Below are positions 1 to 8,114 of a stretch of 15,552 bases of DNA, piece after piece. Within the stretch, counting starts at the first letter, position 1. Every line of letters begins with the position of its first letter. Source of the DNA: Burkholderiaceae bacterium (GTDB taxonomy: Bacteria > Pseudomonadota > Gammaproteobacteria > Burkholderiales > Burkholderiaceae). The stretch covers positions 1-15,552 of the forward strand of contig CANHMJ010000020.1 in the NCBI GenBank assembly GCA_947461805.1. Direction: 5' to 3'. The notes beneath the pieces were generated by a model. That model did not search any database and was not told the DNA's origin. It was given only the letters and a program-made list of their open reading frames with translations. Position numbers and translations under genes: made by a program.

Positions 1-1809
1 AAAGCTACTAGTCGCACTCGTAATTTGGAACATCTGCAAATACTCAGGCTCGGCGGCGGCGATTTTTTGAATCTGATCGGCATAGGTCTGCATTTGATTG
101 ACCGTGGCATTGGGCGGGCCGGAGGCCTGCATCAATACAATGCCTTGATCTTCAACCGGCGCTAATTCAGAATGGGCAGTTGCATAGAGATACGCAACAC
201 CGCCCAATAAAAATACGCCCATCACAATAATGACCTGCCAGGTACTCAAGAGGTCACGTAAGAGGGTTTGATAGCGGTGGTGCACTCGATCAAAAATCGC
301 ATCGATCTTTTTGACAAAGGGAGTAGTTTCTTGCCCTTCGGTAAAAATACGCGAGCACATCATAGGTGATAGCGTCAAGGCTACTACTCCAGAAACTGCC
401 ACTGCACTGGCCAAGGTAAATGCAAACTCGGTGAATAAGGCGCCGGTAAGGCCGCCCTGAAAGCCAATGGGGATATAAACAGCAATCAAAACTACCGTCA
501 TTGCTAAGATAGGATTGCCGAGTTCTCGCGCCGCAATTAATGATGCCTCGAGCGGTGACTTACCCTCTTTCATATGGCGGTCCACGTTTTCCACCACGAT
601 GATGGCGTCATCTACTACCAAGCCGATCGCCAACACTAAGGCGAGAAGCGTTAGCAAATTGATGGAATAACCCAAGACCTGCATTAAGAAGAAAGTGCCG
701 ATGAGCGACAGTGGCATCGCAATAACAGGCACCGCAACTGCGCGGAAGCTTCCTAAGAACAAGAAGATAACCACGGTCACAATGAGGAGCGCCTCAAGTA
801 AGGTAGCTACCACCTCATCGATTGAGGTTGTAATAAATTTAGTGGAGTCATAGACAATGTTGCCAACTAAGCCGGTTGGCAATTGCTTCTGAATATCTGG
901 CAAGACTGCACGTACGCGTTCTGCAACATCAAGTAAATTCGCATCTGGAGCTACTTTGATACCAATAAACACCGACTGCTTGCCGCTAAATGCGACGTTG
1001 GTGTTGTAGTCATCCGACCCTAGGCTGACTGTGGCAACTTGATCCAAGTACACAATGTCCGCACCATTGCGCTTGACTACCAATTTTCGGAATTCATCCA
1101 GGGTATGGAGATCGGTCCCTGCTACCAAATCGACGGCTACCATTTCACCCTTCGTGCTACCAACAGCAGAAAGATAATTATTGGCTGCGAGCGCGTTATA
1201 AACATCATCTGCCCCTACGCCAACACCAGCCATGCGGTCACGATCCAACCACGCACGCAGGGCAAACTTGCGACCACCTAAGATCTCGGCATTTTGAACG
1301 CCGGCTACCGAGTCAAGCTTTGGCTTTACTACGCGCAAAAGGTAATCGGTTGTGCTGTTGTTGGGAATAACGTCACTGTAAAAACCCAGATACATTGCTG
1401 CAGTGGATTGGCCAACCTGAACGGTTAAGATGGGCTGCTGAGCCTGCGGTGGCAATTGATTACGCACTGAGCTGATTTGCGTATTGATTTGCGTCAGCGC
1501 TTTATTGGCATCGTAATTGAGCTGCAAGGTTGCAATAATGGTGGAGATGCCGCTAATGCTGGTCGAAGAGAGGTAATCAATTCCTTGCGCTTGTGCAATC
1601 GCGGCCTCTAATGGCTGAGTAATGAAGCCGGCAATCGTTTCTGGATCTGCACCAAAATACGCCGTTGTGATGGTAACAATGGCATTTTGGGTTTGCGGGT
1701 ACTGATTGACTGGCAAGGTGCTGGCAGACTTTAGTCCAAACACCAGAATGAGCGCACTCACAACCAGCGCCAACACGGGTCTGCGAATAAATAGATCAGT
1801 CCACTTCAT
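1..1809 (-). CDS. RND multidrug efflux permease (HAE-1 family, MexI-like), partial
   Basis: Inner-membrane proton/drug antiporter of a tripartite efflux pump. The reading frame is open from an ATG at 1809 to the left edge (603 codons). A full HAE-1 permease has about 1030-1050 residues, so roughly the C-terminal 40 % is missing. The N-terminus MKWTDLFIRRPVLALVVS is the typical first cytoplasmic segment and TM1, and QYPQTQNAIVTI follows at the start of the periplasmic loop. TM2-TM6 lie at about residues 325-480. The TM4 proton-relay motif GLVVDDAIIVVENV carries two Asp at residues 400-401, equivalent to AcrB D407/D408. TM7 is near residue 525, and the visible part stops early in the second periplasmic domain. 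From memory the N-terminal third resembles MexI of Pseudomonas. It starts 21 bases after the membrane-fusion gene, so it is the third gene of that operon. No strong Shine-Dalgarno is visible. Substrate cannot be inferred. The family call is firm. Confidence 0.95.
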   Translation of the reverse strand, partial: MKWTDLFIRRPVLALVVSALILVFGLKSASTLPVNQYPQTQNAIVTITTAYFGADPETIAGFITQPLEAAIAQAQGIDYLSSTSISGISTIIATLQLNYDANKALTQINTQISSVRNQLPPQAQQPILTVQVGQSTAAMYLGFYSDVIPNNSTTDYLLRVVKPKLDSVAGVQNAEILGGRKFALRAWLDRDRMAGVGVGADDVYNALAANNYLSAVGSTKGEMVAVDLVAGTDLHTLDEFRKLVVKRNGADIVYLDQVATVSLGSDDYNTNVAFSGKQSVFIGIKVAPDANLLDVAERVRAVLPDIQKQLPTGLVGNIVYDSTKFITTSIDEVVATLLEALLIVTVVIFLFLGSFRAVAVPVIAMPLSLIGTFFLMQVLGYSINLLTLLALVLAIGLVVDDAIIVVENVDRHMKEGKSPLEASLIAARELGNPILAMTVVLIAVYIPIGFQGGLTGALFTEFAFTLASAVAVSGVVALTLSPMMCSRIFTEGQETTPFVKKIDAIFDRVHHRYQTLLRDLLSTWQVIIVMGVFLLGGVAYLYATAHSELAPVEDQGIVLMQASGPPNATVNQMQTYADQIQKIAAAEPEYLQMFQITSATSSF

Positions 1810-1830
1810 AAATTAGTCAGTTCGCTCGAT

Positions 1831-3150
1831 TTATTGTTCTTGTGGCTTTGGATTCGGATTAAAGCCGGGCTGGACCTGATTGTTAATAATCAATGGCGTA
1901 CCATTTTTTAATTTGAGTTGTCCGCTAGTGACCACCATCACGCCTGGCTCTAGGCCTTTAATAATTGCAACTTGATCGCCGCGGGTTAGGCCCGTTGTCA
2001 CAAATACTTGCTCAGCTTCAATTAGTGGCTTACCTTGCTTATCCTTACGATCGGTTTTGCGAGCAATGAAAACAGTACTGCCATAGGGATTGTAGGTAAT
2101 CGCTGTTTGGGGTAGGGTCAGGTATTTGACGCGGTTACCTAAGTTGATAGTGACGTTTGCAAACATCCCTGGCAATACCTTTTTATCGGGATTATTCACC
2201 ATTGCTTCAATTTGCATATTGCGTGTATTGAGCTCAACCTTTGGGCTAACTGCAGTAATCTTGCCCTTGAACCCAGCATCTTTAAATGCGTCGGTCTTCA
2301 TTTCAATCTCTTGGCCCACCTGAATCATGCCTGCGGTACTTTGTGGCAATGTGAAATCCACAAAAATGGGATCAAGCGTTTGCACAGTCAACATCTTATC
2401 GCCTGCATTGACATATTGACCTGGGTTAATCGCAATGATGCCAACACGACCACTAAAGGGTGCTTTGATGCTCTTCTTTGCAACTAGCGCGGCCTGCTGC
2501 TCAACCTGTGCAGCTTTTGATTTAGCATCCGCTGCACTAGTATCAAAGACGTTTTTACTAATAGCCTGAATGGCTAGCTGCTGTTTATCGCGCTCATTAA
2601 TCACCTTGGCTAAATCAGCCATTGCCTTAAAGGAATTCAGCTGGGCAATATCCGACGCATCATTGAGCTGAATTAATAAATCGCCCTTCTTCACATCCAT
2701 TCCAGATTTAACGAATACATCCAATACTGCGCCACTAGTCTCGGCACTTAAATCAACCCCACGAAACGCGCGAATATTACCCACACTACTTAAGGTCGGC
2801 TGCCACTCATCTTCCTCTGCCACCATGGTAGATACGGTTGCAGGCGGTAAGCCCATGCTGGAAATAAAGTAAGTAATCAATGCGGTTTTAAGCGTATTGA
2901 AACCAACCAACAATCCAAGCAAGATGAAAACCGAAATCAACATAACGGTCATGCGGCGACGCAGCGGCGTCATCGCCATAAGCTTAGCGTAAGTTTTTGT
3001 GTTCTTGAATCGTGCACGCAGACGGAGCGTATTGCCAATGCGACTAAATAATTGACTTATTGCATTCCATGCCTTGCTGACGTATTCCATTAGTTTCCAC
3101 TCACGTACTTTGGACTTCAGTGTTTGAATTAATTCCTGCAATGATTTCAT
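1831..3150 (-). CDS. Membrane-fusion (periplasmic adaptor) subunit of RND efflux system
   Basis: Adaptor joining the inner-membrane RND permease to the outer-membrane channel. I chose the ATG at 3150 (439 residues). It overlaps the stop of the upstream channel gene as ATGA and has a GAGG eight bases upstream. A longer GTG start at 3201 would lie inside that gene. Domains: a basic, probably cytoplasmic N-terminal stretch (about 1-66); one TM helix (about 67-87); a lipoyl-like half (VDLSAETSGAVLDVFVKSG); a short alpha-hairpin rich in K, A and Q; the second lipoyl half (IKAPFSGRVG); a beta-barrel (PGQYVNAGDKMLTVQ, DPIFVDFTLP); and a membrane-proximal domain (GLTRGDQVAIIKGLEPG). The end is Pro/Asn-rich. 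The N-terminal extension is unusual, because related adaptors normally begin right at the signal or anchor helix. There is no lipobox, so it is anchored by the TM helix. A MexH-like adaptor role is the natural reading given the next gene. Confidence 0.93.
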   Translation of the reverse strand: MKSLQELIQTLKSKVREWKLMEYVSKAWNAISQLFSRIGNTLRLRARFKNTKTYAKLMAMTPLRRRMTVMLISVFILLGLLVGFNTLKTALITYFISSMGLPPATVSTMVAEEDEWQPTLSSVGNIRAFRGVDLSAETSGAVLDVFVKSGMDVKKGDLLIQLNDASDIAQLNSFKAMADLAKVINERDKQQLAIQAISKNVFDTSAADAKSKAAQVEQQAALVAKKSIKAPFSGRVGIIAINPGQYVNAGDKMLTVQTLDPIFVDFTLPQSTAGMIQVGQEIEMKTDAFKDAGFKGKITAVSPKVELNTRNMQIEAMVNNPDKKVLPGMFANVTINLGNRVKYLTLPQTAITYNPYGSTVFIARKTDRKDKQGKPLIEAEQVFVTTGLTRGDQVAIIKGLEPGVMVVTSGQLKLKNGTPLIINNQVQPGFNPNPKPQEQ

Positions 3151-4685
3151 TGCGCATTCCTCGCAACATTCGATTGATATGCTGGACCATCTCGGTTCCA
3201 CCAGCCTCCACCCAAAGCAGCGAACAGTGCCGCTGTATCTGCAAAGCGTACCGCCTGAGCCTGTACAAACTTGACCTTGGCTTGCTGATACAGGTTTTGA
3301 TAATAGAGCACGGCTAAGTAGCTACTGGTTCCTAGCTTGTATTGTTCTTGTACTAAATCTAAGGTTTCTTTAGAGAAGCGCTCGGCATCGGCAGCCGCCT
3401 TTAATGACTGGGCGCCTGTCTCTAGGGCACGTAAGGCATCGGCTACCTCTTGGAAGGCAGTCAGAACAGTGGCTTGATACTGAAACACCGCCTGTTCGTA
3501 ACCCGCGATAGCACCGCGCCGCTGCGCTAGTAGTTGCCCGCCTTGAAATAAGGGCTGAAAGACTCCGCCAGCAACGCTCCAAATTGCTGCCGTGGGCCCA
3601 AATAAGGCACCTGAGGAGAGCGCAACTGAGCCTACGCTGGCACTGAGATTAATCTGTGGCAACAGATTGGCCGTAGCCACACCCACTAAGGCATTAGTCG
3701 ATTTGAGTAGGGCCTCGGCCGCTCGAATATCGGGGCGTTGCCGTACCAAGCTGGATGGCAGGGAAAGCGGGAGTTTATCGGGCAAATGTAAATTGGCTAA
3801 CTCGAATTCAGCGATCTGCGCATTACTGGGAAATGCACCGGTATATACAGCAAGCTGATTACGTGCAAAAGCAAGATTACGTTCATAGGTTAATAAATCA
3901 ACCTGGGAGTTGGCTACTAAGGTTTGCTGCGAGGTCAGGTCAACCCGTGAAACGGTCCCAATCGCAAGCTGGCGCTCGGTTACATCTGCAAAATTTTGCT
4001 GGGCTTTTAGAATCTCGGATGTAGCAGCGTATTGGGCGCGCAGTGCCGCTTCGCGAACCGCCGCCGTCACAATATTTGCAGTCAGCGCAAGGTATGCGCC
4101 TTCAAGCTGAAATTGACTAATCTCTGCTTGTGCGCGGGCACTTTCTACGGCTCGCCTCGCAGCACCAAATACATCTAAGCGATATCCCACATTAATGGAG
4201 GTGTTGTACACGTTATAAATGTTTTGACCAGGCAGCCCAAATGTAGCCAATGATTGTTGTTGACGCGTTGCACTACCACCTAAGCCAATGCTTGGAAAAT
4301 ACTGGCCGCCAATTTGTGCATTGACGTTTTCTTGAGCGACTCGCAGCGCCGCATCTGCAGCAGCTAAGTTCGGATTTTGCTCCAACGCTGTTTTAATTAG
4401 CTTATCAAGCTCAGGCGATTTAAATAAGGTCCACCACTCCGCCGGAATATCCGTATCTGGAATAATCTGTTGCTCTGTCCCCCCAGCTACGTTAGGTGCA
4501 GTCGCCAATCTGGTGGCAGTCGGCTTTTCAGTAAAGCGAGCTACCTTTGGAGCGTCCGGTTCCTTGAAATCGGGCCCGGCAGCACAAGCGACTAAGCTAG
4601 CCGCAAAGAGCATGACTACTGCGCGCTGAACGAAGTGCGTGCGTCTTTGTTTATAGGGTGATGTGCTAAAAATTGATTCGCTCAT
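3147..4685 (-). CDS. Outer-membrane efflux channel lipoprotein (NodT/OprM family)
   Basis: Trimeric outer-membrane and periplasmic exit duct of the RND pump (TolC/OprM fold), 512 residues, a normal family length. The N-terminus has a basic region (KQRR, residues 12-15), a hydrophobic stretch (AVVMLFAASLVAC) and a lipobox LVAC with the lipidation Cys at residue 34, followed by the family-typical AGPDFKEPDAP. Two OEP repeats follow. The second contains RQRPDIRAAEALL and LPQINLSASVG, which are hallmark NodT/OprM segments. The start ATG at 4685 has AAGGG 6 bases upstream. It is the first gene of the efflux operon; having the outer-membrane factor first reverses the common adaptor-permease-channel order. 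Its last bases overlap the adaptor gene by 4. The Shine-Dalgarno lies in one arm of a 7-bp inverted repeat (separate entry), which suggests control at transcription or translation. No repressor gene lies in the window. Confidence 0.95.
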   Translation of the reverse strand: MSESIFSTSPYKQRRTHFVQRAVVMLFAASLVACAAGPDFKEPDAPKVARFTEKPTATRLATAPNVAGGTEQQIIPDTDIPAEWWTLFKSPELDKLIKTALEQNPNLAAADAALRVAQENVNAQIGGQYFPSIGLGGSATRQQQSLATFGLPGQNIYNVYNTSINVGYRLDVFGAARRAVESARAQAEISQFQLEGAYLALTANIVTAAVREAALRAQYAATSEILKAQQNFADVTERQLAIGTVSRVDLTSQQTLVANSQVDLLTYERNLAFARNQLAVYTGAFPSNAQIAEFELANLHLPDKLPLSLPSSLVRQRPDIRAAEALLKSTNALVGVATANLLPQINLSASVGSVALSSGALFGPTAAIWSVAGGVFQPLFQGGQLLAQRRGAIAGYEQAVFQYQATVLTAFQEVADALRALETGAQSLKAAADAERFSKETLDLVQEQYKLGTSSYLAVLYYQNLYQQAKVKFVQAQAVRFADTAALFAALGGGWWNRDGPAYQSNVARNAQ

Positions 4686-4805
4686 GGCAACCCTTATTTG
4701 AACACAGATAAGGGGCTTTATTCAGTGCTCTAGGCCTCTCCGAAGTCATTTCAGCCCGAAGTAGTATGGACTTGGAGGCAATCCAACCGCAAGCGGCGTG
4801 AGGAC
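4686..4805 (-). promoter_or_regulatory. Intergenic leader of the efflux operon, downstream of glmS
   Basis: This is the longest gene-free stretch (120 bases) between two tightly packed minus-strand gene groups. It should hold the efflux-operon promoter and any glmS terminator. Three signals are visible: a perfect 7-bp inverted repeat beside the efflux start (4691-4714); a direct repeat CCGAAGT at 4740-4746 and 4756-4762, start to start 16 bases; and a bulged inverted repeat pairing 4734-4738 and 4743-4747 with 4775-4779 and 4769-4773. There is no hairpin followed by a T-run, so no convincing Rho-independent terminator for glmS. I found no -35/-10 pair good enough to call. Its role as a control region is inferred from position and repeats. 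Confidence 0.5.
4691..4714 (-). promoter_or_regulatory. Inverted repeat overlapping the efflux operon Shine-Dalgarno
   Basis: CCCTTAT at 4691-4697 and ATAAGGG at 4708-4714 form a perfect 7-bp inverted repeat with a 10-base spacer. Read on the minus strand, the downstream arm ATAAGGG contains the Shine-Dalgarno (AAGGG) of the outer-membrane channel gene, 6 bases before its ATG. It could act as the operator of a dimeric repressor or as an RNA hairpin hiding the ribosome site. The sequence alone does not decide which. Confidence 0.5.
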
Positions 4806-6638
4806 TTATTCGACAGTCACACTTTTCGCCAAGTTTCTTGGTTTATCCACATCGGTTTCACGAGCACAGGCCGTGTGGTACGCCAGTAACTGCAGTGGCA
4901 CCACATGCAAAATGGGTGATAAATCACCATAGTATTCAGGTAAACGAATAACGGCAATGCCATCGCTACTCACGATTTCGGTATCTTGATCGGCAAATAC
5001 ATACAAGCGGCCGCCACGGGCTTTCACCTCTTGCATATTGGATTTGAGTTTTTCAAGCAGTGCATCGTTTGGCGCTACCGTCACGACCGGCATTTTTTCA
5101 GTAACCAATGCCAATGGCCCGTGCTTCAACTCGCCGGCTGGATAGGCTTCTGCATGAATATACGAAATCTCTTTGAGCTTTAAAGCGCCTTCAAGGGCGA
5201 TGGGGTAGTGCAGACCTCGACCCAAGAACAGCGCATTTTCACACTGAGCAAAAGCTGCACTCCAGGCAATAATTTGTGGCTCTAAGGCCAACACGGCAAT
5301 CAAGGCCTTAGGCAAGTGTCGCAATGCCTTTAGTGCATTTTTTTCTTCTGCATCACCAATACGGTCTTGGCGTTTGGCAATCGACATGGTCAATAGGTAG
5401 AGTGCAAGTAATTGCGTAGTAAATGCTTTGGTTGAGGCAACTCCAATTTCAGTCCCTGCTTTAGTTAGAAAGCGCCAATTCGTTTCGCGAATCATGGCGC
5501 TGCTGGCCACATTGCATATCGCCAAGGTCATCGTATGGCCGAGTTCTTTTGCATGACGCAGTGCGGCTAAGGTATCCGCCGTCTCGCCCGACTGCGAAAC
5601 CACCACAATCAATGTCTTGGGATTAGGTACCGAAACACGATAGCGGTATTCGCTGGCAATTTCCACCTGCGTTGGCATTCCTGCAATCGATTCAAGCCAA
5701 TACTTGGCAACGCAAGCCGAATAATAACTAGTGCCACACGCCAAAATCAGAACCTGATCAAACTCCCGCCATGCCTGTGGATCGGCATTAAAAAGATCAG
5801 GTCCAAAATGCGTAATATTGGCAAGCGTATTGGCAATCGCCGTAGGCTGCTCAAAAATTTCTTTTTGCATGTAATGCTGATATGGGCCTAAATCAACGGA
5901 GTCCGCTTGGGCTGGCATGGGTTTTTGCACGCGCTGAACCAATTGACCATTGCCATCGGTAATGCTGACCTGATCCGCTTTTAAAACGGCAACATCACCT
6001 TCCTCTAAATACAGCATGGTCTTTGCATGCCCTGCCAGCGCTAACGCATCGGATGCAATAAAGTGTTCATTTTCACCAAAGGCAACCACCAGCGGAGAGC
6101 CAACACGCGCCCCAATTAAGGTATCAGGGCAATCTTGTGCAATCACCCCAATCGCATAGGCGCCATGCAAACGAGGCAACACCGCACGCACAGCAAGTGC
6201 GATATTACGACTTGATTGTGCAATGTAGGTTTGGTGGATTAAGTGGGCAATAACTTCAGTGTCAGTCTCTGACTGAAATACATAGCCTGATGCTATCAGC
6301 TCGGTGCGCAATACATCGTAGTTTTCAATAATGCCGTTATGTACTACTGCGATTAACTGATTGGATATATGGGGATGGGCGTTATGGGTATCCGGTTTGC
6401 CGTGGGTTGCCCAGCGTGTATGGGCTATACCCAAAGTGCCATGAAACTGATTGCCTTGTGCAGCCAGTTCAGCCACCCGTGCGGTCGTCCGAGCGCGCTC
6501 GATGGGGTGCTTGGCATCTGCTGCATTAATAACGGCAAATCCACACGAATCGTAACCACGGTACTCTAAACGCCGTAAGCCTTCAATTAATATAGGAACA
6601 ATATTTTTGCGTGATGCCGCGCCAACAATACCGCACAT
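4806..6638 (-). CDS. glmS: Glutamine--fructose-6-phosphate aminotransferase (isomerizing)
   Basis: Cytoplasmic enzyme converting fructose-6-phosphate and glutamine to glucosamine-6-phosphate and glutamate, the committed step to UDP-GlcNAc. It has 610 residues, against 609 in E. coli. The N-terminal class II glutaminase domain starts MCGIVGA with nucleophile Cys2 (exposed after Met removal), then TRWATHGKP and VVHNGIIENY. Two SIS isomerase domains follow: ACGTSYYSACVAKYW, VSQSGETADTLAAL and STKAFTTQ in the first, and GRGLHYPIALEGALKLKEIS then ELKHGPLAL in the second. The C-terminus LAKSVTVE matches the family tail that closes the sugar site. Its ATG at 6638 shares one base with the glmU stop (TAATG), so translation is probably coupled. 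No glmS ribozyme-like leader fits, because the gene is internal to an operon. All key motifs are intact. Confidence 0.98.
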   Translation of the reverse strand: MCGIVGAASRKNIVPILIEGLRRLEYRGYDSCGFAVINAADAKHPIERARTTARVAELAAQGNQFHGTLGIAHTRWATHGKPDTHNAHPHISNQLIAVVHNGIIENYDVLRTELIASGYVFQSETDTEVIAHLIHQTYIAQSSRNIALAVRAVLPRLHGAYAIGVIAQDCPDTLIGARVGSPLVVAFGENEHFIASDALALAGHAKTMLYLEEGDVAVLKADQVSITDGNGQLVQRVQKPMPAQADSVDLGPYQHYMQKEIFEQPTAIANTLANITHFGPDLFNADPQAWREFDQVLILACGTSYYSACVAKYWLESIAGMPTQVEIASEYRYRVSVPNPKTLIVVVSQSGETADTLAALRHAKELGHTMTLAICNVASSAMIRETNWRFLTKAGTEIGVASTKAFTTQLLALYLLTMSIAKRQDRIGDAEEKNALKALRHLPKALIAVLALEPQIIAWSAAFAQCENALFLGRGLHYPIALEGALKLKEISYIHAEAYPAGELKHGPLALVTEKMPVVTVAPNDALLEKLKSNMQEVKARGGRLYVFADQDTEIVSSDGIAVIRLPEYYGDLSPILHVVPLQLLAYHTACARETDVDKPRNLAKSVTVE

Positions 6639-8110
6639 TATTTTTTGGCCTTTACCGTTTTTTTGGCTGTCGCTTTTTTGGCAGCACCTTTTTTGCCGGC
6701 TGCTTTCTTTTCTTGCTTAACGGGGCGCTGCCACGGAATCGATAACTGCTTTGCGCGCGATACCGTTAACCGATTAGCAGGCGCATCTTTTGTTAAGGTT
6801 GTGCCGGCACCTAAGGTCGCCCCACGTCCAACTCGAACAGGGGCAACAAGCTGTGTATCGGAACCAATGAAGACATCGTCTTCAATAATGGTCTGGTGTT
6901 TATTGACGCCATCGTAATTGCAGGTAATGGTGCCAGCGCCAATATTGACGCGTGCGCCCACAATTGAATCACCAACATACGCCAAATGGTTTGCCTTGCT
7001 ATTGGAATCAATCTGGCTATTCTTAACCTCGACAAAATTACCAATGTGCACATCATTCGCCAAATTGGCGCCAGGCCGTAAACGAGCATAGGGCCCAATA
7101 ATGGAATTGGCTCCAACCACAGCGCCATCTAAATGGCTAAATGCCTGGATCGTAACCTGTTTGCCAATCGCGCTATTGCGCACGATGCAATACGGGCCCA
7201 CTCGTGTGCCGGAGTCTAGCGTGACATTGCCCTCAAAAATACACCCGACATCGATGACCACATCCAAACCGCAGCTAAGGTTACCGCGAACATCAATCCG
7301 CGCTGGATCGAGCAAGGTTACGCCCGCCTCCATTAATTGCATCGCAATCACGTGCTGATGGGTGCACTCTAACGCTGCCAATTGATCGCGGCTATTAACG
7401 CCAATGGTTTCCCACTCAAAATCGGCTTGAGCTGTGCGAATGGGAACATGGTCGCGCGCAGCCATTGCAATGACATCCGTTAAGTAATACTCGCCTTGCG
7501 CATTACTCGCCTGCAATGACTTAAGCCATTTCTTAAGTCGGCCACTTGGCAGCACCATGATTCCCGTATTAATTTCGGAGATGTTTTTTTGGTGGCGATC
7601 CGCATCCTTTTCCTCAACGATGCCTGTGACGGCGCCTTCCGCATCACGCAAAATTCGACCATACCCTGTTGGGTTATCCATTTGCTGCGTCAGCAAGGCT
7701 AGGGCGGAGTCACTGCCGCGCTTGCCATCGGCCAAGGTTACTAAACGCATCAAGGTTTTTTTAGAAATTAAAGGAACATCACCATAAAGCACTAAGGTGG
7801 GCTCATCTAGATCAAGCTTAGGAAGGGCTTGCAACAGCGCATGGCCGGTGCCTTTTTGCTCTTTTTGCATCACGGTTACTACGTTAGCAAGTCCTGGATG
7901 ATCTTTTTGAATCTGTTCAAAGTAAGCGGTGATGGCAATTGCGCCATGGCCAATCACAATGATGGGTTTTGTTTTGGCTTTACCGACGAGCTGATTGGCG
8001 GTGACGAGCACATGCTCTAGTAAGGGTTTACCGGCAAGGGTTTGCAAGACCTTCGGCAAAGCCGATTTCATCCGCTTTCCCTGTCCTGCAGCCAGTATGA
8101 CAATGTTCAT
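6638..8110 (-). CDS. glmU: Bifunctional GlcNAc-1-P uridyltransferase / GlcN-1-P acetyltransferase with a lysine-rich tail
   Basis: Cytoplasmic trimer that acetylates glucosamine-1-phosphate and then couples it to UTP, giving UDP-GlcNAc. I chose the ATG at 8110 (490 residues), which gives the canonical start MNIVILAAGQGKRM. A GTG at 8128 would add six residues and overlap ttcA. The N-terminal pyrophosphorylase domain shows the nucleotide-binding loop LAAGQGKRMKSALPKVL (6-22), LYGDVPL and NTGIMV. The C-terminal left-handed beta-helix has RLRPGANL, GNFVEVKN and KANHLAYVGDS; the last carries the expected catalytic His. The family usually ends near 456 residues. Here about 26 extra residues form a tail of almost only K and A (bases 6641-6718). 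It is the fourth gene of the folate/tRNA/glm run, four bases after the ttcA stop. Shine-Dalgarno is weak, so translational coupling is likely. Confidence 0.97.
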   Translation of the reverse strand: MNIVILAAGQGKRMKSALPKVLQTLAGKPLLEHVLVTANQLVGKAKTKPIIVIGHGAIAITAYFEQIQKDHPGLANVVTVMQKEQKGTGHALLQALPKLDLDEPTLVLYGDVPLISKKTLMRLVTLADGKRGSDSALALLTQQMDNPTGYGRILRDAEGAVTGIVEEKDADRHQKNISEINTGIMVLPSGRLKKWLKSLQASNAQGEYYLTDVIAMAARDHVPIRTAQADFEWETIGVNSRDQLAALECTHQHVIAMQLMEAGVTLLDPARIDVRGNLSCGLDVVIDVGCIFEGNVTLDSGTRVGPYCIVRNSAIGKQVTIQAFSHLDGAVVGANSIIGPYARLRPGANLANDVHIGNFVEVKNSQIDSNSKANHLAYVGDSIVGARVNIGAGTITCNYDGVNKHQTIIEDDVFIGSDTQLVAPVRVGRGATLGAGTTLTKDAPANRLTVSRAKQLSIPWQRPVKQEKKAAGKKGAAKKATAKKTVKAKK

Positions 8111-8114
8111 GCTG

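Noticed and set aside
3151..3201. Longer GTG start for the membrane-fusion gene
   Set aside because: It would lie inside the channel gene; the ATG at 3150 has the ATGA overlap and a good Shine-Dalgarno.
4787..4796. CCGC-AA-GCGG as a glmS terminator
   Set aside because: The loop is only two bases, the stem is short and no T-run follows on the minus strand.
6641..6720. T-rich plus-strand tract as a terminator
   Set aside because: The T-runs are the complement of Lys codons in the glmU tail, not a hairpin with a U-tract.
6811..7128. 105-codon minus-strand open frame
   Set aside because: An alternative frame of the glmU beta-helix region; the glmU frame carries all conserved motifs.
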